NCBI GenBank assembly: GCA_022710975.1
Contig: JAKLGA010000018.1
Location: 62,001 to 126,000 of the forward strand
Direction of reading: 5' to 3'
Source of the DNA: Myxococcota bacterium
GTDB lineage: Bacteria; Myxococcota; B64-G9
DNA length: 64,000 nt
The notes beneath the pieces were generated by a model. That model worked only from the letters and a program-made list of their open reading frames with translations. It was not told the DNA's origin and did not search any database. This document shows, piece by piece, positions 52,271 through 60,883 of the stretch (positions within the stretch are counted from its first letter, which is position 1; each line of letters opens with the position of its first letter). A program made the position numbers and the translations under genes.

Positions 52271-53578
52271 ATGACGCAGAGGTTGAGCGAGGTCTACCGG
52301 CAAGCCGACAGCAACCTGCTGGCCGGCGAGTTGGACAGAGCCCTGGCCGGCTTCACGGCCATCATCAAGACGGACGGACAGCAGATCTGGCCACGGCTCA
52401 AGATCGGCATGGTGCTCGAGCAGCAAAAGGACGTGAACCGTGCCTGCGAGGTGTACAAGGCCGTGGCCTGGCACTGCATCAAGTCCGGCTTCCCGCTGAT
52501 GGGCCTGCTGTGCACCAAGCGCGCCTCGCGCCTGCAGGGCGGGTCCGAGGAGACCCTGGGCATCCTGGCCGAGCTGTACGGCCTGGAGTCCGACCGCGTG
52601 GTGCAGGACCTGCCCATCCCCGAGCTGCCCCTGCCCAACCCCGACCTGCCCGTGGACGTCGGCAGCCTCACCGGCGAGAAGATCTCCGCGCTGGCCACCC
52701 AGGTGGCCCGTGACTTTCCGGACCCACGCTACCCCCGCGAGCTGCCGGCCATCCCGCTGTTCTCCCTGCTGACCGCGGAGGCCTTCTACCCGATCCTGGA
52801 GATCCTGGATCTGAAGACCTTCCTGCCGGGCGAGTTCATCGTCAAGCAGGGCGAGCCGTGCGACGCGATCTACATGCTCGCCCACGGCGAGGTGGAGGTG
52901 GTGGAGGGGCTGGGCGGCCAGGACGGCCGCACGCTGGCGCGCCTGACCAGCGGCGCGGTGTTCGGCGAGATGGCGCTGATCACCGACGCCCCGCGCCTGG
53001 CCTCGGCGCGCGCCGTGCGCGAGAGCGAGGTGCTCATCTTGCGGCGGGAAGACCTGGACGCGGCCGCCGAGGACCTCGACGACCTCACCTGGGCCATGGC
53101 CAAGTTCACCCGCCAGCGTTTCCTGCAGCACGTGCTGCTCACCACGCCGGTCTTCGCGCCCTTCGGCGCCGCCGAGCGCAAGGAGATCCTGGAGCGCTTC
53201 ACCTCCGTGGGCGTGCCCACCGACGAGGTGGTCATCCAGGAGGGCACCCCCGGCCCCGGGCTGTACATCATCCTGGGCGGTGAGGTGGAGGTCTCCAAGT
53301 TCGAGGGCGGCACCCGGGTGCACCTGACCCGCCTGGCCGAGGGCGCCGTATTCGGGGAGATCTCCCTGATCCATGACGCCCCCACCACGGCCACCGTCCA
53401 GGCCGTGCGCGGCGGCGAGTTCCTGTTCCTGTCCCGCGAGGACTTCCAGACCCTGGTGGCCAGCCGGCCGGCCATCCGGGATTCCCTGCGGTCGCTGGGC
53501 GAGGCGCGCCTGGCCGAGCAGTCCAAGGCCATGCAGGACGCCGGGCTGGTGTCCAAGGACGGATCGGTGATCTTCTGA
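52271..53578 (+). CDS. Protein with helical N-terminal region and two cyclic-nucleotide-binding domains
   Basis: A 435-aa protein. The N-terminus (about residues 1-110) is helical with TPR-like character (YRQADSNLLAGELDRALAGF, LKIGMVLEQQKDVNRACEVY). Two cNMP domains follow: one at about 165-285 with FLPGEFIVKQGEPCDAIYML and FGEMALITDAPRLASARAV, the second at about 300-415 with DEVVIQEGTPGPGLYIILGG and FGEISLIHDAPTTATVQAV. In each the phosphate cassette keeps the Glu; the Arg of the canonical RTA is present in neither clearly (PRLASA; PTTATV), so ligand binding may be altered. There is no output domain. A structural or regulatory scaffold is likely. Confidence 0.85.
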   Translation: MTQRLSEVYRQADSNLLAGELDRALAGFTAIIKTDGQQIWPRLKIGMVLEQQKDVNRACEVYKAVAWHCIKSGFPLMGLLCTKRASRLQGGSEETLGILAELYGLESDRVVQDLPIPELPLPNPDLPVDVGSLTGEKISALATQVARDFPDPRYPRELPAIPLFSLLTAEAFYPILEILDLKTFLPGEFIVKQGEPCDAIYMLAHGEVEVVEGLGGQDGRTLARLTSGAVFGEMALITDAPRLASARAVRESEVLILRREDLDAAAEDLDDLTWAMAKFTRQRFLQHVLLTTPVFAPFGAAERKEILERFTSVGVPTDEVVIQEGTPGPGLYIILGGEVEVSKFEGGTRVHLTRLAEGAVFGEISLIHDAPTTATVQAVRGGEFLFLSREDFQTLVASRPAIRDSLRSLGEARLAEQSKAMQDAGLVSKDGSVIF

Positions 53579-53608
53579 TCCGCCCGCCGCCCCGGCCGCC
53601 TCTGGTAG

Positions 53609-55960
53609 CTACTTGACCGTGAAGGGGAACGGTACCGACTTCGGCCCGCCGCCGAAGGCCGGGAACTTGATGCGCTTGATGGTCTGGGAGATGCAGTCGG
53701 CCACGAAGGTGCCCTTGAACTCGGCCGTCTTGGCGTCCAGGCCGATCGTGCTGACCCGACCGTCGGGCTGGATGGTGAAGTTCACCACCATCTTGCCCTG
53801 CACCGAGGCGTCGCGCTTCTTCTGCTCCTTGTTGCAGGCCTTGAACTCCTCGATGTGCTGCTTCATCACCTCCAGCACGTCGCCGTTGGACAGGGGCGGC
53901 AGCTCCGTCTTCTTCGGTTCCGCCTTGGGCGCGTCCTTGGCGGTGTTCTTGATGCCCATGTCCGCGGCCAGCGCGCGATCGTCCTCGTCCTCGAAGTCCA
54001 GCAAGCCCTTGCCCGACGCCTTGACTGGCTTCGGCGGCTCCTCGGGCTTGGCGCGGACCGGCTCGTCCTCCTCGGCGAAGTCGTCGCGGCCCTTGGGGGG
54101 CTCCCTGACGGGCGCCGGCTTGGGATCGGTGCGCCTGACCACAGGCTTGCCCGGGACCGGCTTCGGCGGCTTGACCGGAGCGGGGACGGCTGGCTTGGCC
54201 GTCCCGGGCTCCCCGGGCACCGGCGCGGGCTGCACACCGGCCACCGCGACCGGGTTCGGGCCCGGGGTGGGCTGGACGCCCACCCCCTCGGCCGGGGCCG
54301 CGGGTGGCGCCGCGCCCGGCTCGCCAGGCGCCGGGGCCACGGCGACCTCGGGGGCCGGCTTGGGCTCCGGCTGGGCCGGGGCCGGCGGCGGCGTGACGCG
54401 CTCCGCGGGCCCCAGGGGCTGCATCTGGTCACGGCCCGCCTCCGGCTCCTTCTGCGAGGAGGCCAGGATGTAGCCCACCAGCCCGACCAGGACGAGCAGC
54501 ATCAGCCCGCCCCCGGCCATCAGGCCGATGGCCCACTTGGGCAGCACCGCCCGCGGCGGCACGGGCTCGGGCGGAGGGGCGATGGAGCGTGGGCGCTCCT
54601 CCTCCAGCTCCCGCCTCGCGGCGGCGTGGGCCGCGGCGGCCTCCTCCTCCTCGCGCTGGCGCTTGAGCTCGGCGGCACGCTCCTCCTCCTGGCGCTGGGC
54701 CTCGGCCTGGCGGGCCTTGGCCTCCTCCTCGGCCGCGATCTGCCCGATCAGCGAGGAGTCGCCGTCGTCCATGTCGCCGGCGGCGTCGTCTTCGCTGCTG
54801 TCAGCGCCCAGGAGCGCTTCCTCCTCGGCCTTCGGCTCGGGCTCGGGATCGGAGGGCCGGAGGCTGGCCAGCTCCTCCTCGGCCAGGCTGCTCAGCGCGC
54901 TGACGGCCGAGGGCTTCCAGTCGACATCCGCCCCGGCGAAGGCCTGGGATGAGGCCCCGCTCGAGGTCTCCTGGTCGCCGGGCTCGCCGGCGTCATTCCA
55001 GGCCTGGTCGGTGTGGCCGTCGTCCTCGCCGCCGCCGAACGCGTCCTGCTCCTCGCCAGCCCGGCGGCTGTCGGGCTCCGCGGCCTCGTCGCCCTCGCCC
55101 CAGCCCCCGGCGCTCGCCCGCGGGGACCAGCCCTCGGCCTCCTCACCGGCGCCACCCGCCGCGTCCGCGGCCGGCGCCTCGTCCTGCAGTGCGCCGCTCT
55201 CGGCCAGGAGCGCGTGTACCTCGGGCACCTCGATGGCCGGCAGCCAGTCGGTGAAGCCCGACTTCCACACCAGCGTCTCCCGGTCCAGCTCGCCGCGCTG
55301 CACCCGGCCGGCGAAGTCCTCCAGGCTCATCGGGCCGACCTGCTGATCGTCCACCGCGGCGTACCACTCGACCCGCTCGCGATCCGCGCTCGCGGCGGCC
55401 GGCTCGGCCGGCGCGAGACCCGAGGCTCGCGCCCCGTCGATCAGGCTGGCGAACGAGTCGCTGGCGGCCGCCGGCGCCTGCACGGCCTTCTCGCGCTCGG
55501 CCTGCACGGCCTGCATCTCCTCCACGTTGAACACCCGGGTCGAGGCCCGGTCGAGGTCGCCGTCGTCCTCTTCTTGCTTGGCCTGCTCGCTCCCGCCGCC
55601 GGGGGCTTCATCCCCGAGGATGTTGTCCAGGGCGCTGCGGAGCTCCTCCTCCTCGTGGTGGGAGGCGGCCCCGGCGCCGGCCTCCTCCCCTGCCCCTGCC
55701 CCTGCCCCTGCCCCTGCCTCGCCGGGAGTGGGCTCGGAGGGCCGGCTGGCGGCGTCCACGCCGCTGCGATCCACGGCGGTCGGCTCGCGCTGCTCCTCGG
55801 GCGAGGGCTGGGGCAGAGGCGCCTCGGCGGCCGCGGGCACCTCGGGGCGCACGGTGATCACCTCACCGCACTTCTTGCACTTGACCTTGACGCCCCGCTT
55901 GCCGACCTTCTCGTCCGAAATGGCGTACTGGGCCCCGCAGGATTCGCACCGAAATTTCAT
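53609..55960 (-). CDS. GltJ/AgmX-like protein: zinc ribbon, GYF-like domain, TM helix, TonB-like C-terminus
   Basis: A 783-aa protein. ATG 55960 is preferred (gaggtg upstream; MKFRCESCGAQY) over ATG 55969. Residues 1-40 form a zinc ribbon (CESC...CKKCG). Residues about 205-260 form a GYF_2/DUF4339-like domain (VEWYAAVDDQQVGPMSLEDF). A long acidic region (about 260-410) precedes an Arg/Glu coiled coil (about 410-470), one TM helix (about 475-500) and Pro/Ala/Lys-rich periplasmic sequence. The last ~95 residues are TonB-like (VNFTIQPDGRVSTIGLDAKT). This is the AgmX/GltJ arrangement of the myxobacterial gliding/focal-adhesion machinery. Other gliding genes are not in the window, so the role could also be in TonB-like energy coupling. 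A (CCCCTG)5 run encodes an Ala-Gly repeat. Confidence 0.82.
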   Translation of the reverse strand: MKFRCESCGAQYAISDEKVGKRGVKVKCKKCGEVITVRPEVPAAAEAPLPQPSPEEQREPTAVDRSGVDAASRPSEPTPGEAGAGAGAGAGEEAGAGAASHHEEEELRSALDNILGDEAPGGGSEQAKQEEDDGDLDRASTRVFNVEEMQAVQAEREKAVQAPAAASDSFASLIDGARASGLAPAEPAAASADRERVEWYAAVDDQQVGPMSLEDFAGRVQRGELDRETLVWKSGFTDWLPAIEVPEVHALLAESGALQDEAPAADAAGGAGEEAEGWSPRASAGGWGEGDEAAEPDSRRAGEEQDAFGGGEDDGHTDQAWNDAGEPGDQETSSGASSQAFAGADVDWKPSAVSALSSLAEEELASLRPSDPEPEPKAEEEALLGADSSEDDAAGDMDDGDSSLIGQIAAEEEAKARQAEAQRQEEERAAELKRQREEEEAAAAHAAARRELEEERPRSIAPPPEPVPPRAVLPKWAIGLMAGGGLMLLVLVGLVGYILASSQKEPEAGRDQMQPLGPAERVTPPPAPAQPEPKPAPEVAVAPAPGEPGAAPPAAPAEGVGVQPTPGPNPVAVAGVQPAPVPGEPGTAKPAVPAPVKPPKPVPGKPVVRRTDPKPAPVREPPKGRDDFAEEDEPVRAKPEEPPKPVKASGKGLLDFEDEDDRALAADMGIKNTAKDAPKAEPKKTELPPLSNGDVLEVMKQHIEEFKACNKEQKKRDASVQGKMVVNFTIQPDGRVSTIGLDAKTAEFKGTFVADCISQTIKRIKFPAFGGGPKSVPFPFTVK
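55687..55716. repeat. Five tandem CCCCTG hexamers inside the GltJ-like gene
   Basis: CCCCTG repeated five times at 55687-55716, coding on the reverse strand for an Ala-Gly dipeptide repeat in the linker (EAGAGAGAGAGEE). Expansion or contraction keeps the reading frame, so length variation between strains is expected. Confidence 0.85.
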
Positions 55961-56061
55961 GCCATGCACCTCGGGCTCGGTTCACGTCTCCGTGGATGGT
56001 CGCCCTGTCGCCGCATTCGACGCGCCCGAACCACCGGGGGATCTGACCAGGTGCGCCGAGA

Positions 56062-56089
56062 AGTTACCAAGCGCATTGATTTCCCTCAA
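56062..56089 (-). promoter_or_regulatory. Sigma70-like promoter for the GltJ-like gene
   Basis: Reverse strand TTGAGG (56089-56084), 16-nt spacer, GTAACT (56067-56062), in the 148-bp gap after the CpXC gene; the gap is AT-richer than its surroundings. Leader of about 95 nt. Confidence 0.4.
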
Positions 56090-56108
56090 GATTCCTATAC
56101 TACCCCGC

Positions 56109-57710
56109 TCACTGCCTGACAAGATTTTTCCCGTCCGGACCCACCTCGGGCAACCCGTCCAGCGCCTGGCTGACCGCGCGCTCGCCTTCCCCGGCCTCGA
56201 GGGGCAGGAGCCCCGCGCCTGCCGCGGGCGCGCGGCGCGCCAGCCTCAGCAGCTCGTCGTCCACGGGCACGCCCAGGAGGCGGGCGTCACGCAGCAACTG
56301 CTCCCAGTTCTCGGCCTGACTGGCCGGGTCCAGATCGTTCTGGCGCAGCCCCAGGCACACCTCGGAGAAGTTGCCGAGCAGCGCGCGGAGCAGCTCCGGT
56401 TCGCCCTGCGCCAGCCCCAGCTCGACCGTCAACCGGCGCATCTTGGTGGTCATGGCCAGGCCGAAGTGCACCGCCCGGGTCAGCACCGCCGCCAGGATGG
56501 CGTGGAAACGGGCCAGCGGGAAGGAGCGGATGAAGATGAGGTACTCGGCCTTGTCCCGGCTGGACCAGTAGGTCAGGATGTCCAGCGCCAGGCGGGCCAC
56601 CGACGGGCTGTGCAGCTCGCGGAAGGCCCCCGGATCCAGGGTGGCGGCGCTGGTGCCCAGTCGCTCGTAGCCCGAGGAGTCGAACTTGCTGGCGGCCAGG
56701 AAGAAGTTCCGCCGCTTGGGCTCGATGCGGTCGTACCAGCGCCGCGCCTCGCCCAGCGCGTAAGTCACGTTGGGCTCGAGCGGCGGGGACAGGACCAGCC
56801 CGCGGAGCGGCCGGTAGCTCATGTCGAACAGGTGCACCCGCACCTCGAAGCGCCGGGTGAGCGCCTCGAGCATGGCGGCGTCCTCCGCGCTGTCCAGGTT
56901 GAAGAGCCACACCAGCGAGCGCGCGGGGCCCTCGCCGCCGCCGGCCACCAGCACCAGGGCGATGAGCGGGAAGTTCTCCAGCCGGTGGAGCTGGAAGAAC
57001 AGGTCCACCCGCGGCCCGAGCGCCTCGGCGCCGGACTGGAGCTGGAAGAGGTGCAGCACGCCCTGATCCAGGAAGGCGTGGTGGTCCAGGCCACCCTCCC
57101 GCCAGCGCTCCAGCGCCTCGGCCTGCTGGGTGGGCGCGCCGTCCTGCACCTCCAGCCCGGTAAAGTCGAGCTCACCCGGCTCGAAGGCCCCCTCCTCGCC
57201 GCGCTCCCCCCGCTCGGCGGCCGCGCCGAGCGGCGCCACCACCCAGGCCTCACCGGGCTCCCCGTCCTCGGGCGAGGCGCCCAGCGGCAGCGACTCGTCG
57301 CGGCCGGTGGTCCAGGGCGAGGGCGGCAAGGCCCGCTCCAGGGCCTGGGCGCAGGCCCGCGCGCCGAAGGCGAAGGAGGCCGCGCGCACGTAGCCTGGCA
57401 CCGGTCCACCCTGCCCGAGCAGCTCCTGGTAGAACTGGATGCGCAGCTCCAGCTCCTGGGAGCGCCAGGCGGAGGGGAAGCTGCACACGTAGCGGCCCCG
57501 GACCGGGTCGTGCACGAAGACCGGGGTGTCCGCGCCGAACTCCCGCCCGCACACCGCGCAGCGCACCAGGTTGAGGCGGCTGGCCAACAGGCTGTCGAGC
57601 AGCTCCCCGTGGGTGGACAGGTTGAGCACCCGCAGCACGTTGGCGCCGAAGCTCGCGCCGCAGTCGCAGGTCAGGCGCTCCTGCTGCCAGCCGGTGTCGA
57701 TGAGGTTCAC
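56109..57710 (-). CDS. CpXC-domain protein, function unknown
   Basis: A 533-aa protein from GTG 57710. The N-terminus carries the CpXC pattern: CDCGASFGANV...(about 35 residues)...CAVCGREFGAD, two Cys pairs predicted to bind zinc. A Pro/Glu/Gly-rich variable segment follows (about residues 130-190). The rest (about 195-530) is mostly helical and beta sequence of no recognised family (VDLFFQLHRLENFPLIALVL, VHLFDMSYRPLRGLVLSPPL, RRNFFLAASKFDSS). No signal peptide or TM helix is evident, so it is probably cytoplasmic. It sits between MTA phosphorylase (25-nt gap) and the GltJ-like gene on the same strand. Confidence 0.75.
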   Translation of the reverse strand: MNLIDTGWQQERLTCDCGASFGANVLRVLNLSTHGELLDSLLASRLNLVRCAVCGREFGADTPVFVHDPVRGRYVCSFPSAWRSQELELRIQFYQELLGQGGPVPGYVRAASFAFGARACAQALERALPPSPWTTGRDESLPLGASPEDGEPGEAWVVAPLGAAAERGERGEEGAFEPGELDFTGLEVQDGAPTQQAEALERWREGGLDHHAFLDQGVLHLFQLQSGAEALGPRVDLFFQLHRLENFPLIALVLVAGGGEGPARSLVWLFNLDSAEDAAMLEALTRRFEVRVHLFDMSYRPLRGLVLSPPLEPNVTYALGEARRWYDRIEPKRRNFFLAASKFDSSGYERLGTSAATLDPGAFRELHSPSVARLALDILTYWSSRDKAEYLIFIRSFPLARFHAILAAVLTRAVHFGLAMTTKMRRLTVELGLAQGEPELLRALLGNFSEVCLGLRQNDLDPASQAENWEQLLRDARLLGVPVDDELLRLARRAPAAGAGLLPLEAGEGERAVSQALDGLPEVGPDGKNLVRQ

Positions 57711-57735
57711 GCCTGCGAGCCTCCCCGGACACCCG

Positions 57736-58602
57736 CTAGCCGCGGAAGAACCGCCCGGCCAGCAGCTCGAGCCGGGCCCGGGTCTCGGGAGGCACGTGCT
57801 CGAGCGACGAGATGATGGCGCCCTCGAGGGCGCGCTGGCAGCCGCACTTCCCGGCCGGCGGGAAGCGCGTGACCAGCCCCTGGATGGCCCGCTTGGCCAT
57901 GGCCACGTTCTGCTCGAAGACCTTCAACACCGCGTCCACGCTGACCTCGGCCTCGCTCGCGTGCCAGCAGTCGTAGTCGGTGGCGAGCGCCAGCGTCGCG
58001 TAGCACATCTCCGCCTCGCGGGCCAGCTTGGCCTCCGGGAGGTTGGTCATGCCGATCACCGCCGCGCCCAGCGAGCGGTAGAAGTTCGATTCGGCCCGGG
58101 TGGAGAACACCGGCCCCTCCATGCACACGTAGGTCCCGCCGCGGTGGTAGCGCCCCCCCAGCCCGTCCAGCACCCCGGCCACGGCCGCGGACATGACCGG
58201 GCAGATCGGCTCGCCGAAGGTCACGTGGGCCACCAGGCCATCGCCGAAGAACGAGGCCGGGCGGCCCTTGGTGCGGTCGAAGAACTGGTCCGGTAGCACC
58301 ATGTCGCCCGGGCGGATGTCCTCCTTCAGGCTGCCCACGGCCGAGAAGGACAGCAGGTGGCGCACCCCGAGCTGGCGGAAGCCGTGGATGTTGGCCCGGT
58401 AGTTGACCTCGGAGGGCGTGAGCCGGTGGCCGGCCCCGTGGCGCGACAGGAACACCACGCGCACGCCGCCGAGCACGCCGGTCTGGTAGGCGTCGGAGGG
58501 TCGGCCGAAGGGCGTCTCCAGCTCCACGGCCCGCCTGTCTGCGAGCCCCTCGATGCCGTACAGCCCGCTCCCGCCGATGATGCCCAGGATCTGCTCGCCC
58601 AC
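57736..58602 (-). CDS. mtnP: S-methyl-5'-thioadenosine phosphorylase family enzyme
   Basis: A 288-aa enzyme. GTG 58602 follows ggagaggtgg; extension to 58638 is not family-like. Motifs of the nucleoside phosphorylase (MTAP/PNP) family: GIIGGSGLYGIEGL (phosphate-binding Gly loop), SRHGAGHRLTPSEVNYRANI, SFSAVGSLKEDIRPGDMVLP, YVCMEGPVFSTRAES and IGMTNLPEAKLAREAEMCYA, then TDYDCWH. MEGP.FSTRAES and TN.PEA.LARE are standard for MTA phosphorylase, which splits methylthioadenosine into adenine and methylthioribose-1-phosphate. Specificity between MTA and inosine is not fully certain from sequence. It lies 72 nt after the kinase gene and has its own promoter. Confidence 0.9.
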   Translation of the reverse strand: MGEQILGIIGGSGLYGIEGLADRRAVELETPFGRPSDAYQTGVLGGVRVVFLSRHGAGHRLTPSEVNYRANIHGFRQLGVRHLLSFSAVGSLKEDIRPGDMVLPDQFFDRTKGRPASFFGDGLVAHVTFGEPICPVMSAAVAGVLDGLGGRYHRGGTYVCMEGPVFSTRAESNFYRSLGAAVIGMTNLPEAKLAREAEMCYATLALATDYDCWHASEAEVSVDAVLKVFEQNVAMAKRAIQGLVTRFPPAGKCGCQRALEGAIISSLEHVPPETRARLELLAGRFFRG

Positions 58603-58650
58603 GTGCCACCTCTCCCCGGCCCGCAGCGACCGCGCCACCGGGCCTTGCCA

Positions 58651-58678
58651 GCGTACTCCCGCGTGCGAACAGGGTCAA
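58651..58678 (-). promoter_or_regulatory. Sigma70-like promoter for the MTA phosphorylase gene
   Basis: Reverse strand TTGACC (58678-58673), 16-nt spacer, GTACGC (58656-58651). It overlaps the stop codon of the upstream kinase gene. Confidence 0.45.
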
Positions 58679-60147
58679 CGGCCGGGCGCTGGCGGGGCGG
58701 CGCAGGGGCCAGTCAGGACGACCTCCAGGCCGCCGTGGGCGGACGGCGCGAGCCCCAGCGCCCAGCCGTGCAGCCTGGCCAGCTCCTGGGTGATGCGCAG
58801 CCCGAGTCCGTGGCCCGACGGGCCGCGCCGGCGGGCCTGGTTGCCGTTCGCGAGATCGGTCCGCAGCTGCTCCAGCTCCTCCGCGCCCAGCCCGGGCCCG
58901 TCGTCGACCACGCGCAGCACGAAATGTCCCCGCGGTCCGTGCTCCAGGACCACGGCCACGTGGCCGTCGCGGCGGTTGTGGCGGATGGCGTTGTAGACCA
59001 CATTGCCCACGGCCTGCTCGAGCGCGGTCAGGTCGCCCCGCACGGGCACCGGCTCCGGGGGCAGCGCGTGCTCCAGCGCCACGCCCGCCTGCCGCGCGAT
59101 GGATTGGTGCCTGCCCATCACCCGTCCGAGCACCTCGCGCAGATCGAGATCCTCGAGCTGCAGGCCAGGCTGGCCGGCCTCGATCCTGGCGGCGGCCGAC
59201 AGGTTGCGCAGCAGCGAGGCGATGTAGTTCGTCTCGGCCATGGCCGCCGCGACTCGGGCACCGTCCACGGGCTCACCGGCGCGCAGCCGCTCCATGACCG
59301 AAGACAGCTCGCCTTGCAGGACCGTAAGCGGGATGGCCACGTCATGGGAGGTGTTCTCGACGAACTCGCGCAGCGCCGTCTCGCGCTGCTCGAGCGCCGA
59401 GAGATGGGCGCGCAGCTCGCGGCCAGCCTCCTCGAAGGTGCGTGACAGCTCGGCGATCTCGTCCCTGCCCTGCGTCGAGAGTTGCGCCGGCAGACGCGCG
59501 AGCGCCGTGCCCCGCACCTCGCGGGTCAGCCGCCGCACGCGCCGGACCACCGGCTCGGCCGCCAGCAGGAGCCCGGCCACGAACGAGCCGAGGATGATCA
59601 GCCACACGTACACCGGCGGGCCGAACAGGTGGCCTCCCTCGAAGGCTGGCGGCGTGGGGTGACCTACCAGCACGAGGGCGCAGGGGCCGTCGTCCCAGGG
59701 CATGCGCACCAGCAGGGGCTGGTGGTGCGGCTCCGCGCTGAGTCCGCCTGGCAAGATGAGCCCTGTGCCCGGGCGGAGGCCCCTGACCTGCTCCGCGTCC
59801 AGCCTGGGTGCGTCCGGGTCCCGGGAGGTGCCGTCGCTGCGGTAGACGTACCGCCTGGGCGGCGGGGGAGCGCGCCGGCCGCCCTCAGGCGGGGACCCTG
59901 GCGGAGCAGGAGGTGGCCCCACGGCGCAGTCCCCGGGCGGCTCATGGGCGGCACGCCCCGAGGAGAAGGTCACCGGGTCCGCCTCGCACGCCGTCCGGTC
60001 GCCCTGCTGCATCGCCTCGATCACGAACTGGACCCGGGCGTCCACCCAGGCGCGCTCCTCGAGGGCGCGGCCCAGCCAGGCCAGCGCCACGGCGATGGGC
60101 ATGGCCACCGCGACGGTCGTCAGCAGCAGGCGCAGGCGCAGTTTCAC
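58675..60147 (-). CDS. Membrane sensor histidine kinase partnered with the OmpR-type regulator
   Basis: A 490-aa kinase. GTG 60147 overlaps the regulator's stop (GTGA), typical of coupled two-component genes. TM1 (LLLTTVAVAMPIAVALAWLG), a Pro-rich periplasmic domain (about residues 35-185) with Asp/Glu and two Cys, TM2 (about 187-207, VWLIILGSFVAGLLLA) and HAMP follow. HisKA has the His in NTSHDVAIPLTVLQG. The ATPase domain keeps the N box (VGNVVYNAIRHN), G1 (DDGPGL) and G2 (GHGLGLRI); the F box is not obvious. Size and operon match QseC/PmrB-type sensors of metals or cationic compounds, consistent with the PmrA-type box upstream. Confidence 0.92.
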   Translation of the reverse strand: MKLRLRLLLTTVAVAMPIAVALAWLGRALEERAWVDARVQFVIEAMQQGDRTACEADPVTFSSGRAAHEPPGDCAVGPPPAPPGSPPEGGRRAPPPPRRYVYRSDGTSRDPDAPRLDAEQVRGLRPGTGLILPGGLSAEPHHQPLLVRMPWDDGPCALVLVGHPTPPAFEGGHLFGPPVYVWLIILGSFVAGLLLAAEPVVRRVRRLTREVRGTALARLPAQLSTQGRDEIAELSRTFEEAGRELRAHLSALEQRETALREFVENTSHDVAIPLTVLQGELSSVMERLRAGEPVDGARVAAAMAETNYIASLLRNLSAAARIEAGQPGLQLEDLDLREVLGRVMGRHQSIARQAGVALEHALPPEPVPVRGDLTALEQAVGNVVYNAIRHNRRDGHVAVVLEHGPRGHFVLRVVDDGPGLGAEELEQLRTDLANGNQARRRGPSGHGLGLRITQELARLHGWALGLAPSAHGGLEVVLTGPCAAPPAPGR

Positions 60148-60815
60148 CTGGGCGAGCCTCCACGCAGGCGGTAGCCGATGCCCCACACGGTCTCGATCAG
60201 CTCCTCCCCCTCCAGTTTCTTGCGCAGCCGCGAGACGTGCACGTCCAGGGTGCGCTCGGTGCCCTCCTTGTCGGGATCCAGCACGTTGTCGGCCAGCCAC
60301 TTGCGGGTGACGGCCTCTCCGGTCCGCTGCGCCAGCGCGGCCAGCAGATCGAACTCGACCCGGGTCAACTCCACGGGCTTGCCCCGCACGCTCGCCAGCC
60401 GGGCGCCGAGATCGAGCTCCAGGCCTCCGAAGCGCAGGGGCTCCCCGCGCTGCATGGCGGGCCGCCGCAGGCGCGCGCGCACCCGCTCGATCAGCTCCTC
60501 GGGCCAGAACGGCTTGGTCAGGTAGTCGTCCGCCCCCAACTTGAACGCGCGCACCTTGTCGGCGCTGCTGGTGCGTGCGCTGAGGACCAGCACCGGCACC
60601 TGAGAGTAGGTGCGCAGGTGCTTGAGGATGTCGAGCCCGTGCTTGCCCGGCAGCATCAGATCGAGCACCAGCAGCGAGAACCCCGGCAGGGCGCCGGGCA
60701 GGATCAGCTCCCCGGCGGTGCGCCAGAGGGTCTCGAAGCCGGCCTCGCGCAGGTGCTCGACGATCTGCGTCCCGAGGCGCTGGTCGTCTTCGATCACCAG
60801 GATCCTGTCCGTCAT
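60144..60815 (-). CDS. OmpR/PhoB-family response regulator (QseB/PmrA-like)
   Basis: A 223-aa regulator from ATG 60815. Receiver domain (1-115): acidic pair in VIEDDQRLG, phospho-acceptor Asp in LLVLDLMLPGKHG, Ser/Thr in VLSARTSSADK, Lys in YLTKPFWPEE. C-terminal winged helix (about 130-220): VELTRVEFDLLAALAQRTGE, TLDVHVSRLRKKL and VWGIGYRL. It probably activates its own operon: a tandem CTTAAG box lies just upstream. Targets elsewhere are unknown. In PmrA/QseB systems these include lipid A and surface genes; that is known for enterobacteria and only inferred here. Confidence 0.95.
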   Translation of the reverse strand: MTDRILVIEDDQRLGTQIVEHLREAGFETLWRTAGELILPGALPGFSLLVLDLMLPGKHGLDILKHLRTYSQVPVLVLSARTSSADKVRAFKLGADDYLTKPFWPEELIERVRARLRRPAMQRGEPLRFGGLELDLGARLASVRGKPVELTRVEFDLLAALAQRTGEAVTRKWLADNVLDPDKEGTERTLDVHVSRLRKKLEGEELIETVWGIGYRLRGGSPR

Positions 60816-60850
60816 GAGCCCACCTCGATAGGCGGCATGCCTGGCCGCCC

Positions 60851-60883
60851 ACGCTACTCGCGATCGCTTAAGGGCATCTTAAG
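60851..60883 (-). promoter_or_regulatory. PmrA-type tandem CTTAAG box and -10 for the OmpR-type regulator
   Basis: On the reverse strand, CTTAAG (60883-60878), 5 nt, CTTAAG (60872-60867), then 10 nt to TAGCGT (60856-60851). The half-sites are 11 bp apart, one helical turn, and the downstream one occupies the -35 region. This exactly fits the PmrA-box pattern (CTTAA-N6-CTTAA) and the usual geometry of an OmpR-family activator, suggesting autoregulation. CTTAAG is palindromic and rare in such GC-rich DNA. Confidence 0.65.

Noticed and set aside
55687-55716. CRISPR-like or mobile repeat
   Set aside because: It is a simple in-frame tandem hexamer inside a coding linker. There are no spacers, and no CRISPR array was seen anywhere in the window.
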